64,000 bases of DNA from Candidatus Pantoea bituminis (GTDB taxonomy: Bacteria; Pseudomonadota; Gammaproteobacteria; Enterobacterales; Enterobacteriaceae): positions 62,001-126,000 of the forward strand of contig NZ_JAGTWO010000005.1 in the NCBI RefSeq assembly GCF_018842675.1, written 5' to 3'. The position numbers were made by a program, and so were the translations under genes. The first letter of the stretch is position 1, and the number at the start of each line of letters is the position of its first letter. Under the pieces are notes generated by a model that was given only the letters and a program-made list of their open reading frames with translations, did no database searches and was not told the DNA's origin. This document shows, piece by piece, positions 1 through 8,201 of this stretch.

Positions 1-479
1 TTAGTGAAATCGCCGAACTGGATTTTGCCCGTTGCATCACGCAGATCGGTACCGGTAATGGCTGGCCCAGTTTGCATCCTTACCTGTATCCCTTGTGGCA
101 TATCGGCCACTTTCAACGCGTAAATGCCCATTTTTCCTTGCTCTACCACGCCTTCCAGTTTCACCGACATCACCGGAAGTGGTGAACCCACGCCATATTT
201 TTTCGCCGCTTCTTGCTGATTAGCCAGCAAGGCTTCTGCCAGTGTTTTGGCATCAATGGCTCGCGCAGCAACGTCTTTCTGAATATCAGGGAAGTGTTTG
301 CTGCCGTAGCTGTCGGGCGAAAAAGCCTGCTCTTGCACATCGTCAGCTGAGCCTTTTTTGACCACTTTGGTGTCCAATGCCATTGCACCGATCACCACGA
401 TGACGGCGAGACTAATAAAGCTGTAGCGCCGTAAGCGGCGGCGGGAAAGTTGGCTCGTAAGTGTAGAGACATCGGACAT
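1..479 (-). CDS. DUF2291 family protein, C-terminus cut by window edge
   Basis: At least 159 codons read from an ATG at 479 down to the left edge; the stop lies outside. The N-terminus is basic (repeated Arg around residues 13-18) and is followed by one hydrophobic segment (about residues 20-34), so the protein is probably anchored in the inner membrane and faces the periplasm. The rest is soluble, with the motifs KKYGVGSP and GPAITGTDLRDATG typical of DUF2291. That family is usually encoded beside pentose/polyol ABC transporters; its biochemical role is unknown. Here it is the first gene of an operon divergent from eryA, so the genes beyond the left edge are probably the erythritol transporter. 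The family assignment is from memory of the motif pattern. Confidence 0.7.
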   Translation of the reverse strand, partial: MSDVSTLTSQLSRRRLRRYSFISLAVIVVIGAMALDTKVVKKGSADDVQEQAFSPDSYGSKHFPDIQKDVAARAIDAKTLAEALLANQQEAAKKYGVGSPLPVMSVKLEGVVEQGKMGIYALKVADMPQGIQVRMQTGPAITGTDLRDATGKIQFGDFT

Positions 480-948
480 GATGTTGACCTCTCAGGCTGT
501 TCAACAGGCGATATACGCCGCCTTAAATGTTATAAATATGATAACTACTGTGAAGAGAATCGTTCTGATGTGACTAAATTGTCAACAGTTGCCAACGCTT
601 TATTTGCAGAGAGAGATCTGGATCGCTTATTTGCACAACCTAAAATTAAAATGAGATTAATTCACTGTTTTATAAGTATAAATAATAAAACGTAGCCGCG
701 ATCACATTTCGTTATCCGCCTGAAAAGCGTGATCTTCCTCGCTAATTCAAATGAAATATATTGTCTGGTCAGCAAAATAATACAAATGAAGTGTTATCTC
801 AGTGAGATGTGGTGTATGAATTTAATTAGCAAAAAAATCACATGCTGTTAACACCACTACAGAGTGTGTCAGCACCTTTAAAGCGGGATGGCAATGAACA
901 TCACTTCTCTTAACAGCGATCGACTGCGGCAAAGGCCTGGAGGCATGC
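480..948. promoter_or_regulatory. Divergent DUF2291/eryA promoter region
   Basis: 469 bp without a convincing gene, AT-rich compared with its flanks. Two direct copies of TTATTTGCA lie at 600-608 and 627-635, 27 bp apart, each preceded by CGCTT. A perfect dyad ATCTCA-G-TGAGAT lies at 796-808. These are candidate sites for the SorC-type regulator EryD encoded at the end of the operon, but which one it binds cannot be told from the sequence. eryA has a strong SD (GGAGG, 939-943). Confidence 0.5.
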
Positions 949-2496
949 ATGGATAATCGCGACATTATTCTGGGTCTGGATTCGGGTACTTCCGTAGTAA
1001 AAGCGGTGGCGTTTGATCTTGAAGGTACACAACTCGCCTGCGCCTCAGTGCGCAACACCTATTACCGTGGTGAAGGCGGTGCGGCGCAGCAATCCATGAC
1101 GCAAACCTGGCAAGACGCAGTGAATGCCATGCGCAAGCTGGGCGAACACGTAGAGAATCTGAATGCCCGCGTGGTGGCGATTGCGGTTACCGCTCAGGGG
1201 GATGGAAGCTGGTTGGTGGGTGCCGATAATCAACCCATTGGTGACGCCTGGATTTGGCTGGATGCGCGTGCGGCATCAACGGTTGAGCAGCTGAATCACT
1301 CGGCGCTTGCTGGCGCACGTTTTAACGCCACGGGAACCGGACTAAATACTTGTCAGCAGGGATCACAACTTGCGCATATGGATCGCCACTTTCCCGCGTT
1401 GCTTGAGCACTGCGAAGTGGCGCTGCACTGCAAAGACTGGCTTTATCTTAACCTCACGGGTGTGCGCGCCACCGATCCTTCTGAAGCCAGCTTTACGTTT
1501 GGTAATTTCCGTCATCAGCGCTATGACGACACGGTGATTGCCGCGCTGGGGCTGGAACATCGCCGAGATTTGTTGCCAGAAATTATTGATGGCACACAAA
1601 TCACCCATCCGCTTACTCGGGAAGCCGCTGCATTGACTGGCTTAGCTGTCGGCATACCTGTTTGTTTGGGCTATGTCGATATGGCCATGACCGCGCTGGG
1701 TGCGGGCGTCCATACCGGCGAAGCCAATACCGCCTGTTCGATTGTGGGCTCCACCGGCGTTCATCTGCGTGCCGTCGCCATTGACGATGTTTGGCTCAAC
1801 CCTGCGCAGACCGGTTATGTCATCCCTTTGCCATGGCCCGGTTATGTCACGCAGGTGCAAACCAATATGGCCTCAACGTTGAATCTCGATTGGTTGCTCA
1901 AAGTCGCCAGCGATTTACTTAACAGTTTTGGTTGCGAAGCCGATCATGCCCGTTTAGTGGCACACATTGATCGCTGGCTGAGCGAAGCCAAACCCGGCAG
2001 CTTGCTTTATCACCCGTATATCTCCATCGCAGGAGAACGCGGCCCATTTGTGAATTCTGAAGCACGCGCCAGTTTTATTGGGCTGAGCTACAACCACCAG
2101 TTTGGTGATTTGGTTCGTGCGGTTATTGAGGGTATCGGCATGGCCGCGCGTGATTGCTATCAGGCAATGGGCGGCGCACTGCCCGGCGAGTTGCGTTTGA
2201 CCGGTGGCGCTATACGTTCTGCACACCTGCGCCAGATCCTTTCAGCCTGCATTGGTGTGCCGGTACGCAGCAGTCGTCGAGAGGAAGCTGGCGCGGCAGG
2301 CGCCGCGATGATGGCAGCGGTGGCAATCGGTGCTTATCCCACCATGCAGCGCTGCGTGGAAACCTGGGTTACGCCTCTGCTTGATCCTCCTGAAGCGCCA
2401 CCCGCAGAGTTGGTCGCGCGCTATCAACACCTTTTCGCCAGCTATCAACAAATCCGCAGCGATCTGCCCTCGGTCTGGCATCAACTGAAACAGTAA
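949..2496 (+). CDS. eryA: Erythritol kinase (FGGY family)
   Basis: 515 residues. Cytoplasmic ATP-dependent kinase for the first step of erythritol breakdown (erythritol to L-erythritol 4-phosphate). The N-terminal FGGY phosphate-1 loop is at residues 8-17 (ILGLDSGTSV). The segments GTGLNTCQQG, HCKDWLYLNLTG and ATDPSEASFTFG match remembered Brucella EryA almost word for word, and the C-terminal ATPase half has LTGGAIRSAHLRQIL. Length equals the alphaproteobacterial enzymes (about 519). SD GGAGG is 5 nt before the ATG; an out-of-frame ATG at 945 is ignored. First gene of eryABC-ribH2-eryD. The following genes rule out glycerol or xylulose kinase as the better name. Confidence 0.93.
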   Translation: MDNRDIILGLDSGTSVVKAVAFDLEGTQLACASVRNTYYRGEGGAAQQSMTQTWQDAVNAMRKLGEHVENLNARVVAIAVTAQGDGSWLVGADNQPIGDAWIWLDARAASTVEQLNHSALAGARFNATGTGLNTCQQGSQLAHMDRHFPALLEHCEVALHCKDWLYLNLTGVRATDPSEASFTFGNFRHQRYDDTVIAALGLEHRRDLLPEIIDGTQITHPLTREAAALTGLAVGIPVCLGYVDMAMTALGAGVHTGEANTACSIVGSTGVHLRAVAIDDVWLNPAQTGYVIPLPWPGYVTQVQTNMASTLNLDWLLKVASDLLNSFGCEADHARLVAHIDRWLSEAKPGSLLYHPYISIAGERGPFVNSEARASFIGLSYNHQFGDLVRAVIEGIGMAARDCYQAMGGALPGELRLTGGAIRSAHLRQILSACIGVPVRSSRREEAGAAGAAMMAAVAIGAYPTMQRCVETWVTPLLDPPEAPPAELVARYQHLFASYQQIRSDLPSVWHQLKQ

Positions 2497-2550
2497 TCCG
2501 CGTGCTGAATGCGTTTGGCCAAGCCTGACGCCTTCATAAAGGAGTGAATC

Positions 2551-4086
2551 ATGAGTGAAAATCTACTGGATTTATTTGTCATCGGCGGCGGTATCAATGG
2601 TGCAGGCATTGCCCGTGATGCGGCTGGGCGCGGATTGTCAGTGATGATGTGTGAAAAAGATGACCTGGCGCAAGGGACTTCTTCACGCTCCGGCAAACTG
2701 GTTCATGGTGGCCTGCGCTACCTCGAATATTACGAATTTCGTCTGGTGCGTGAAGCGTTGATTGAACGCGAAGTTTTGCTGAACTCTGCGCCCCATATTA
2801 TCTGGCCGATGCGCTTTGTTTTGCCGCACAGTCCGAACGATCGCCCTGCCTGGCTGGTTCGTCTTGGTTTGTTTCTGTATGACCATCTTGGAGGACGCCA
2901 GAAGTTACCCGGCACGCGTTCGTTAAATCTGGCCCGCGATCCCGAAGGCGCACCGCTGCTCGATCAATATAAAAAAGGGTTTGAGTATTCAGATTGCTGG
3001 GTTGATGACGCGCGTCTGGTTACGCTAAATGCTTTAGACGCTGCCGAGCGCGGTGCCACCATTCTTCCGCGCACGCGCTGCCTTGCGGCAAAGCGGCTGG
3101 AAGGAAAATGGCAAATTACCTTACAGGATGAAGCCAGCGGCGCGCAGCGGACGGTTTTAGCCCGCGTGCTGGTCAATGCTGCCGGTCCTTGGGTGTTGGA
3201 CATCGTGAATCAGGTCACGCAGACCCGCAGCAGCCGAAGCGTGCGGCTGGTCAAGGGTTCGCACATCATCGTGCCTAAATTCTGGGAAGGCCAGCAGGCG
3301 TACCTGGTACAAAACAGTGATAAACGCGTCATCTTTATCAATCCGTATGAAGGTGACAAAGCGCTGATCGGCACTACCGATATTCCGTGGCAAGGCAAAG
3401 CTGAAGCCGTCACGGCTGATGATACTGAACAGCAATATCTTATTGATGTCGTTAATCGCTATTTTAAAGTGAAGCTCACGCCCAGCGATATTATTACCCG
3501 TTTTTCTGGTGTGCGGCCGTTGTTTGATGATGGCAAAGGCAATCCATCTGCGGTCACGCGCGACTACGTTTTTGATCTGGACGATCAGCAAAATGCCCCG
3601 CTGCTGCACGTCTTTGGCGGCAAAATCACCACCTTCCGTAAACTTGCTGAACATGCGATGCAAAAACTGGCGCCTTTCTTCCCGACTATGGGACCAAACT
3701 GGACACGCGGCGCCACCTTGCCCGGCGGTGAAATCGCCAACGCGGACTTCGAGGGTTTTCTACAGCAGGTCAAAGCGCAATATCCGTGGCTGCCCCAAGC
3801 GTTACGCAAACACTATGCTCGCCTCTATGGTGCACGGTTATCTCAAGTTGTCGGTAATTCCATTCAGATAGCCGATCTTGGTCGCCATTTTGGCGGATTA
3901 CTTTATGAAGCCGAAGTGCGCTATCTGGTTGAGAAAGAGTGGGCGCAGCAGGCTGAAGATGTGATGTGGCGCCGCACCAAACATAAATTGCATCTCAGCC
4001 CTGAGCAGCAGCAAGCCTTTACGCAATGGTTTGACGCCACTTTTGTGACAACGTCACCTGAACCGCTGCGTGTTAACGTAGGATAA
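2551..4086 (+). CDS. eryB: Erythritol-phosphate dehydrogenase (GlpD-like flavoprotein)
   Basis: 511 residues, DAO/GlpD family. Oxidises L-erythritol 4-phosphate to a 3-keto tetrulose phosphate, probably passing electrons to the quinone pool as GlpD does. The FAD dinucleotide fold is at residues 8-38 (VIGGGINGAGIARDAAGRG), followed by the family signature GTSSRSGKLVHGGLRYLE (about 48-65); FGGKITTFR (about 355) and a GlpD-type C-terminal domain follow. SD AAGGAGTG precedes the ATG. The gene lies 54 nt after eryA and 10 nt before eryC, so it is co-transcribed. The sequence alone would allow GlpD, but position between eryA and eryC decides for EryB. Confidence 0.92.
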   Translation: MSENLLDLFVIGGGINGAGIARDAAGRGLSVMMCEKDDLAQGTSSRSGKLVHGGLRYLEYYEFRLVREALIEREVLLNSAPHIIWPMRFVLPHSPNDRPAWLVRLGLFLYDHLGGRQKLPGTRSLNLARDPEGAPLLDQYKKGFEYSDCWVDDARLVTLNALDAAERGATILPRTRCLAAKRLEGKWQITLQDEASGAQRTVLARVLVNAAGPWVLDIVNQVTQTRSSRSVRLVKGSHIIVPKFWEGQQAYLVQNSDKRVIFINPYEGDKALIGTTDIPWQGKAEAVTADDTEQQYLIDVVNRYFKVKLTPSDIITRFSGVRPLFDDGKGNPSAVTRDYVFDLDDQQNAPLLHVFGGKITTFRKLAEHAMQKLAPFFPTMGPNWTRGATLPGGEIANADFEGFLQQVKAQYPWLPQALRKHYARLYGARLSQVVGNSIQIADLGRHFGGLLYEAEVRYLVEKEWAQQAEDVMWRRTKHKLHLSPEQQQAFTQWFDATFVTTSPEPLRVNVG

Positions 4087-4096
4087 GGAGCCGATC

Positions 4097-5035
4097 ATGC
4101 CATTGACGCTTTCACTCAATACTAATCCACTGGTGAATCGCTTTGCCGATCCTGAAGATTTGATTCATACCGTCGCGCAGCAGATTCGCGTGCGGGATTT
4201 ACAGCTTACGCATGAATTTATTAATCCCAGCTGGGAGGCGTCAACCATCATGCAGATGACGCGCCGCATGAAAAAGGCAATGAACGAAACGGGTGTTCGC
4301 ATCACATCGGGTATGACCGGCCCTTACGGCAGGCTGAATCACTTTGGTCATCCCGATGCGGATGTTCGACGCTATTACGTTAACTGGTTTAAAACGTTCG
4401 CGGATATCACCGCTGAGCTTGGCGGTGACGCGGTGGGCTCGCAATTCGCCATTTTTACTTATAAAGATTTTAACGATATCGCCCGCCGCGAGCAGATGAT
4501 CGATATTGCCATCGATTGCTGGGCAGAAGTGGCTGAACATGCGAAATCCGCCGGTTTATCTTATCTGTTCTGGGAGCCAATGAGCGTGGGCCGTGAGTTT
4601 GGCGAGACTCTGCCAGCCTGTATGGCTTTACAGCAACGATTGAGTGGGGAAAACCTGGCGATACCTTTGTGGATGATGGCAGATATCGATCACGGTGATG
4701 TTACCTCTGCCGATCCACGCGATTACGATCCCTATGCCTGGGCTGAAGCAGTGCCGCGTTATTCGCCGATTATCCATATAAAACAAAGTATGTTGGATAA
4801 AGGCGGGCACAGGCCGTTTACATTACAGTATAATACTGGCGGTCGAATCCAACCGGCTCCGCTGCTTGACGCGTTTGCTAAAGGCGGCGCGCAAGACAAT
4901 GAAATTTGCCTGGAACTCAGCTTCAAAGAGCGCGAACCCACCGACAGTCAGGTGGTCGCGGATATCGCCGAGAGCGTTGCCTTCTGGGCCAACCATATTG
5001 ATTCGGGGGTGCAGGATCTCAATCTGATCCGCTAA
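4097..5035 (+). CDS. eryC: Tetrulose-phosphate epimerase/racemase EryC
   Basis: 312 residues, sugar-phosphate isomerase/epimerase TIM-barrel type. In the Brucella pathway EryC converts L-3-tetrulose 4-phosphate to L-erythrulose 1-phosphate. The N-terminus SLNTNPLVNRFADPEDLI and the blocks ITSGMTGPYGRLNHFGHP and WMMADIDHGDVTS are nearly identical to remembered alphaproteobacterial EryC. Acidic and His residues in FWEP, DIDHGD and CLELSF probably form the metal site. SD AAGGAG is 6 nt before the ATG. The conservation is high enough that recent transfer from an alphaproteobacterium-like source is plausible. The next two steps (EryH and EryI) are not encoded in the window. Confidence 0.92.
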   Translation: MPLTLSLNTNPLVNRFADPEDLIHTVAQQIRVRDLQLTHEFINPSWEASTIMQMTRRMKKAMNETGVRITSGMTGPYGRLNHFGHPDADVRRYYVNWFKTFADITAELGGDAVGSQFAIFTYKDFNDIARREQMIDIAIDCWAEVAEHAKSAGLSYLFWEPMSVGREFGETLPACMALQQRLSGENLAIPLWMMADIDHGDVTSADPRDYDPYAWAEAVPRYSPIIHIKQSMLDKGGHRPFTLQYNTGGRIQPAPLLDAFAKGGAQDNEICLELSFKEREPTDSQVVADIAESVAFWANHIDSGVQDLNLIR

Positions 5036-5065
5036 CCCGTCATGTCACTTTTACTGGAGTAAGTC

Positions 5066-5500
5066 ATGCAGCCGTTGAAAGTCGCCTTTATCAAAGCAAA
5101 CTGGCACAGCGAAATCGTTTCTCAAGCCCTTGTTGGGTTTGAGCAAGAACTTGAAAGCCGCGGAACACCGTTCGAAATCAAAACCTGGGATGTGCCCGGC
5201 GCGTTTGAAATGCCGTTGCTGGCTCAACGTTTAGCGCAGACCGGCAAATTTGACGCGATTGTTTGTGCCGCACTGGTGGTAGACGGTGGCATTTATCGTC
5301 ACGACTTTGTCGCCCAGGCGGTGGTCACAGGATTGATGCAGGCGCAGCTTGCTACCAATGTGCCTGTTTTTTCCGTTTCTCTGACACCGCATAACTTCCA
5401 GCCCGCTGATGAGTTTATCGATTTCTACACGGCGCATTTCGTGAAGAAAGGCAAAGAAGCCGCTAATGCGGTTAGCCAGATTCACGCGCTGGAAATCTGA
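5066..5500 (+). CDS. ribH2: Type II lumazine synthase RibH2-like, inside the ery operon
   Basis: 144 residues. 6,7-dimethyl-8-ribityllumazine synthase joins 5-amino-6-ribitylaminouracil with 3,4-dihydroxy-2-butanone 4-phosphate in riboflavin synthesis. Hallmarks: AFIKANWHSEIV (residues 8-19), the substrate segment WDVPGAFEMPLLAQ, and GGIYRHDFVAQAVVTGLM with the catalytic His in YRHDF. The Trp in ANWH and the spacing match the Brucella RibH2 (decameric, type II) class rather than the housekeeping enterobacterial RibH. It sits 30 nt after eryC and 7 nt before eryD, so it is an operon member. A second copy of a core enzyme in an erythritol operon may supply flavin for EryB or exploit C4 sugar phosphates; neither is shown by sequence. 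Confidence 0.9.
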   Translation: MQPLKVAFIKANWHSEIVSQALVGFEQELESRGTPFEIKTWDVPGAFEMPLLAQRLAQTGKFDAIVCAALVVDGGIYRHDFVAQAVVTGLMQAQLATNVPVFSVSLTPHNFQPADEFIDFYTAHFVKKGKEAANAVSQIHALEI

Positions 5501-5507
5501 TTCATTT

Positions 5508-6466
5508 ATGAAATCTGCGCCCACTTCACCTGACAACGATGAGTCGCTCGCGCTACGTGCCGCCTGGCTGCATTACGTCGGCGGCTATACGCAGGCTGAA
5601 GTGGCAAAACGTCTGGGTTTGCCTTCGGTTAAAACCCACCGTTTGATCGCCCGTGTGGTGGCAGAAGGCGCAGTAAAAGTCTCAATTGATGGCGATATCG
5701 TGGCTTGCGTTGAACTGGAAAATCAGTTGCGTGAGCGTCACGGGTTACGTCTTTGTCGCGTAGCGCCTGATTTGGGTGAAGAAGGTTTGCCGGTGCGCGC
5801 ATTGGGCATGGCGGGCGCTGATTATCTGCGCAACTTGCTCTGCGCCACTCAACCCACAACGCTGGGTTTAGGACACGGGCGTACTCTCTCTGCTGCCATT
5901 CATCAATTACCTCGCCTTGATGCACACCATATCCGCTTTGTCTCCTTGTTGGGATGCCTGACGCGTCATTACGCGCTTAATCCCCATGATGTTATGCACC
6001 GCATTGCAGAAAAAACCGGCGCACAGGCCTACATGATGCCGGTGCCCTTTTTGCCAATACCGAAGAAGATCGTGATGTATTGCTGGCGCAACGTGGCGTA
6101 AGCGAAGTCTTTGCCATGGCCGCGCAAAGCGAAGTGAAATTAGTGGGAATCGGTACCGTGGAACCTGCCGCACAGTTAGTAGAAGCGGGAATGATCGAAG
6201 AAACAGAAATTCGTGATATTTCAGCTTCAGGTGGCATCGGCGAGCTGCTTGGTCATTTCTTTGATGCACGCGGTCAAATGATCCATAACACTCTCACCGC
6301 GCGCACGCTGGCTGTTTCGCTGGATATACGACGCCGCGATGAAATCGTTGCGTTAGCCGGTGGTGCATCCAAAATTGCGGCCATCCGCGCAGTGTTGGCA
6401 AGTGGTTTACTAACAGGATTGATTACCGATGAGCTGACGGCTAAAGCTTTGTTGGCAGACATCTGA
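5508..6466 (+). CDS. eryD: Erythritol operon repressor EryD (SorC family), frameshifted in this sequence
   Basis: Corrected product 319 residues. The N-terminal HTH (about residues 16-50, [20 protein letters not shown]) is followed by a SorC-type sugar-binding domain ([42 protein letters not shown]). It should repress the ery operon until an erythritol intermediate binds. The frame breaks at a run of five T (6048-6052). One extra T turns [10 protein letters not shown] into [15 protein letters not shown] and joins the second half, which ends at TGA 6464-6466. The ATG at 5508 follows ribH2 by 7 nt with a weak SD. The single homopolymer loss, like the others here, looks like a sequencing error; a real loss would make the operon constitutive. 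Confidence 0.88.
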
Positions 6467-6504
6467 CGTTTCATCATGACTTTTTAGTGTATTCAGGAGA
6501 TTTC

Positions 6505-6978
6505 ATGAGCAACACGCGCCCACCTTTACCCCCTTTCACGCATGCCGACCAGGCTATTCAAAAAGTTCGTCTGGCTGAAGATGCGTGGAATAGCCGTGAA
6601 CCCGAACGTGTTTCCTTAGCCTATTCCGAAGAGAGCCAGTGGCGTAATCGCGACCGGTTTATTAATGGACGCAGTGACATTGTCACCTTTCTGACTGAAA
6701 AATGGCAGCGCGAGCATGAATATCGTCTGATCAAAGAGTTATGGAGTTTTCACCTCAATCGCATTGCCGTTCGCTTTGCCTATGAATGGCATGACGAAGG
6801 CGATAACTGGTTCCGCTCGTACGGTAATGAGAACTGGGAGTTTGACGAAAACGGATTAATGACGCGCCGTTTTGCCAGCATTAATGATTTGGCTATAAGC
6901 GAAAGCCAGCGGCTATTTCACTGGCCGCAAGGCCGTCGCCCTGATGATCACCCTTCTCTCAGTGAGTTGGGTCTTTAG
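6505..6978 (+). CDS. DUF1348 / NTF2-like family protein
   Basis: 157 residues from the ATG at 6505, chosen because CAGGAGA stands just upstream; a GTG-less upstream extension to 6487 lacks an SD. The fold is SnoaL/NTF2-like: [13 protein letters not shown], a Trp-rich core ([21 protein letters not shown]-like helix, [23 protein letters not shown]) typical of DUF1348. Members are small cytoplasmic proteins of unknown function, sometimes suggested to be steroid-isomerase-like. It starts 38 nt after eryD and has the same direction, so it may be the last gene of the ery transcript, though it is not a usual member of ery operons I know of. It converges with the OYE gene, 22 nt away. Confidence 0.75.
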   Translation: MSNTRPPLPPFTHADQAIQKVRLAEDAWNSREPERVSLAYSEESQWRNRDRFINGRSDIVTFLTEKWQREHEYRLIKELWSFHLNRIAVRFAYEWHDEGDNWFRSYGNENWEFDENGLMTRRFASINDLAISESQRLFHWPQGRRPDDHPSLSELGL

Positions 6979-7000
6979 CGAACCGCCTGCTTTATGCTGC

Positions 7001-8095
7001 TTAGCTAAGTTCGCTTTCTTTAACATCGGCAAACGGTGCCAAAAGATCGCGATCAAATTTATCTATTGATTCGCCACGCTGCACACGTAGCGGCCAGTCT
7101 GGATTCGCCAACGCGCTTTTGCCAATAGCAATAAAGTCAGCGCCCAGGTTCATCACCCGGCTGGCTTTATCTGCATCATCTACTGCGCCGTTAGCAATCA
7201 ACACTAAATCAGGCGCAGCTTTACGCGCCAGTTCAACCAACGATAATGTGCCGTTTTTGAATGCTGGCTGCCAGGCTTGGTGTTCGGTGATATGCACGTA
7301 ATCCACGCCTGACGCTGCAAGCAGAGAAAACACCTGAGCTGCACCCGTCTCTCCTTCGGACCATTGATGCTCAAAGTCATTGACCTTTGCCTGCGAAATA
7401 CGAATACCTACGACCACATCTGGCCCTACTTTCTGGCGTACAGCACGGATGACTTCCAGGCTCAGTGACAAACGTTTAGCAATGTCACCGCCCCAGCAAT
7501 CGCGGCGTTGGTTGGTATAACTGGTGAAGAATTGATCAAGGAGATAGCCGTTGGCACCATGAATTTCGACACCATCAAATCCAGCTTCGTTAACCGCATG
7601 CGATGCGGTGTTGGCAAACGCGCTGATAATGCTTTGAATCTCATCCTCTTCCAGGGAATGCGGCAGCTTATACGGGCCTTTCCCATGATAAAACTCAAGC
7701 TGTTTTCCTTTGGGTTGAATTGCCGAAGGCGCGACTGTTTCTGTGCGGTAAATGTTGCCTTGTGATAAAGCGCCCGCATGCTGAATCTGTGCAATTACCT
7801 TGCTACCCGCAACATGAAGACTTTCTGTTATGGCTCGCCAACCTGCAATTTGCTCCGCATTAATCAAGCCAGATTGAAAGGCATAGGTTTGCGACCAGGC
7901 ATCATCAATATAAATACCCTCAGTAATAATGGTGCCAAAGCCCCCGCGGGCGAAGCGTTGATAATATTTTTGCATCCGCTCTCCCGGCACACCGCATTCA
8001 GACGCTGAGATGCGTGTCATCGGTGCAACTAACAAGCGATTTTTTAGTTGCAGCTTATTGATCTGACCGGTTTGAAAAAGGGGTAAAGACGTCAT
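7001..8095 (-). CDS. NADH:flavin oxidoreductase, Old Yellow Enzyme family
   Basis: 364 residues, FMN-binding TIM barrel. Strand-1 motif LKNRLLVAPMTRISA (about 17-31), the active-site region GFDGVEIHGANGYLLDQFF (about 168-186; His at the position that holds substrate oxygen) and the phosphate loop DFIAIGKSALANPDWP near the C-terminus are all present. Such enzymes reduce activated C=C bonds, nitro groups or similar electrophiles with NAD(P)H in the cytoplasm; the substrate is not predictable. SD AGGA lies upstream of the ATG. It diverges from a LysR gene with three dyads in the 106-bp gap, which suggests direct control by that regulator. Confidence 0.85.
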   Translation of the reverse strand: MTSLPLFQTGQINKLQLKNRLLVAPMTRISASECGVPGERMQKYYQRFARGGFGTIITEGIYIDDAWSQTYAFQSGLINAEQIAGWRAITESLHVAGSKVIAQIQHAGALSQGNIYRTETVAPSAIQPKGKQLEFYHGKGPYKLPHSLEEDEIQSIISAFANTASHAVNEAGFDGVEIHGANGYLLDQFFTSYTNQRRDCWGGDIAKRLSLSLEVIRAVRQKVGPDVVVGIRISQAKVNDFEHQWSEGETGAAQVFSLLAASGVDYVHITEHQAWQPAFKNGTLSLVELARKAAPDLVLIANGAVDDADKASRVMNLGADFIAIGKSALANPDWPLRVQRGESIDKFDRDLLAPFADVKESELS

Positions 8096-8201
8096 TTCTA
8101 TTATCCTGATAAGCGAGAAGTATTACTTATCATTATAATAAGAGCCTGTTCAGACAGTAAGAGACGTAAATGATACGTCTGCATAACGGAATTCGTTATA
8201 A
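8096..8201. promoter_or_regulatory. OYE/LysR divergent control region with dyads
   Basis: 106 bp holding several inverted repeats: AGACGTA-N5-TACGTCT (8162-8180, perfect), ATAACG-N5-CGTTAT (8183-8199, reaching almost to the lysR start) and CTTAT-N7-ATAAG (8126-8142), which overlaps a TATAAT-like box for the OYE gene. A short TTATC-CT-GATAA dyad lies at 8101-8112. The arrangement suits a LysR regulator acting on the divergent gene and on itself. Confidence 0.55.

Noticed and set aside
450..695. An 81-codon plus-strand ORF in the ery divergent region
   Set aside because: No SD, low-complexity AT-driven composition, and it overlaps the DUF2291 start on the other strand.
2551..4086. Aerobic glycerol-3-phosphate dehydrogenase GlpD
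   Set aside because: The family is right, but its place between eryA and eryC and the absence of glpF/glpK-like genes favour EryB.
5036..5065. FMN riboswitch before ribH2
   Set aside because: The gap is only 30 nt, far too short for an FMN aptamer.
5508..6466. Loss of EryD as a real constitutive mutation, or programmed frameshifting on the T run
   Set aside because: The same one-base homopolymer loss occurs in ten other unrelated genes, so a common technical cause is simpler.
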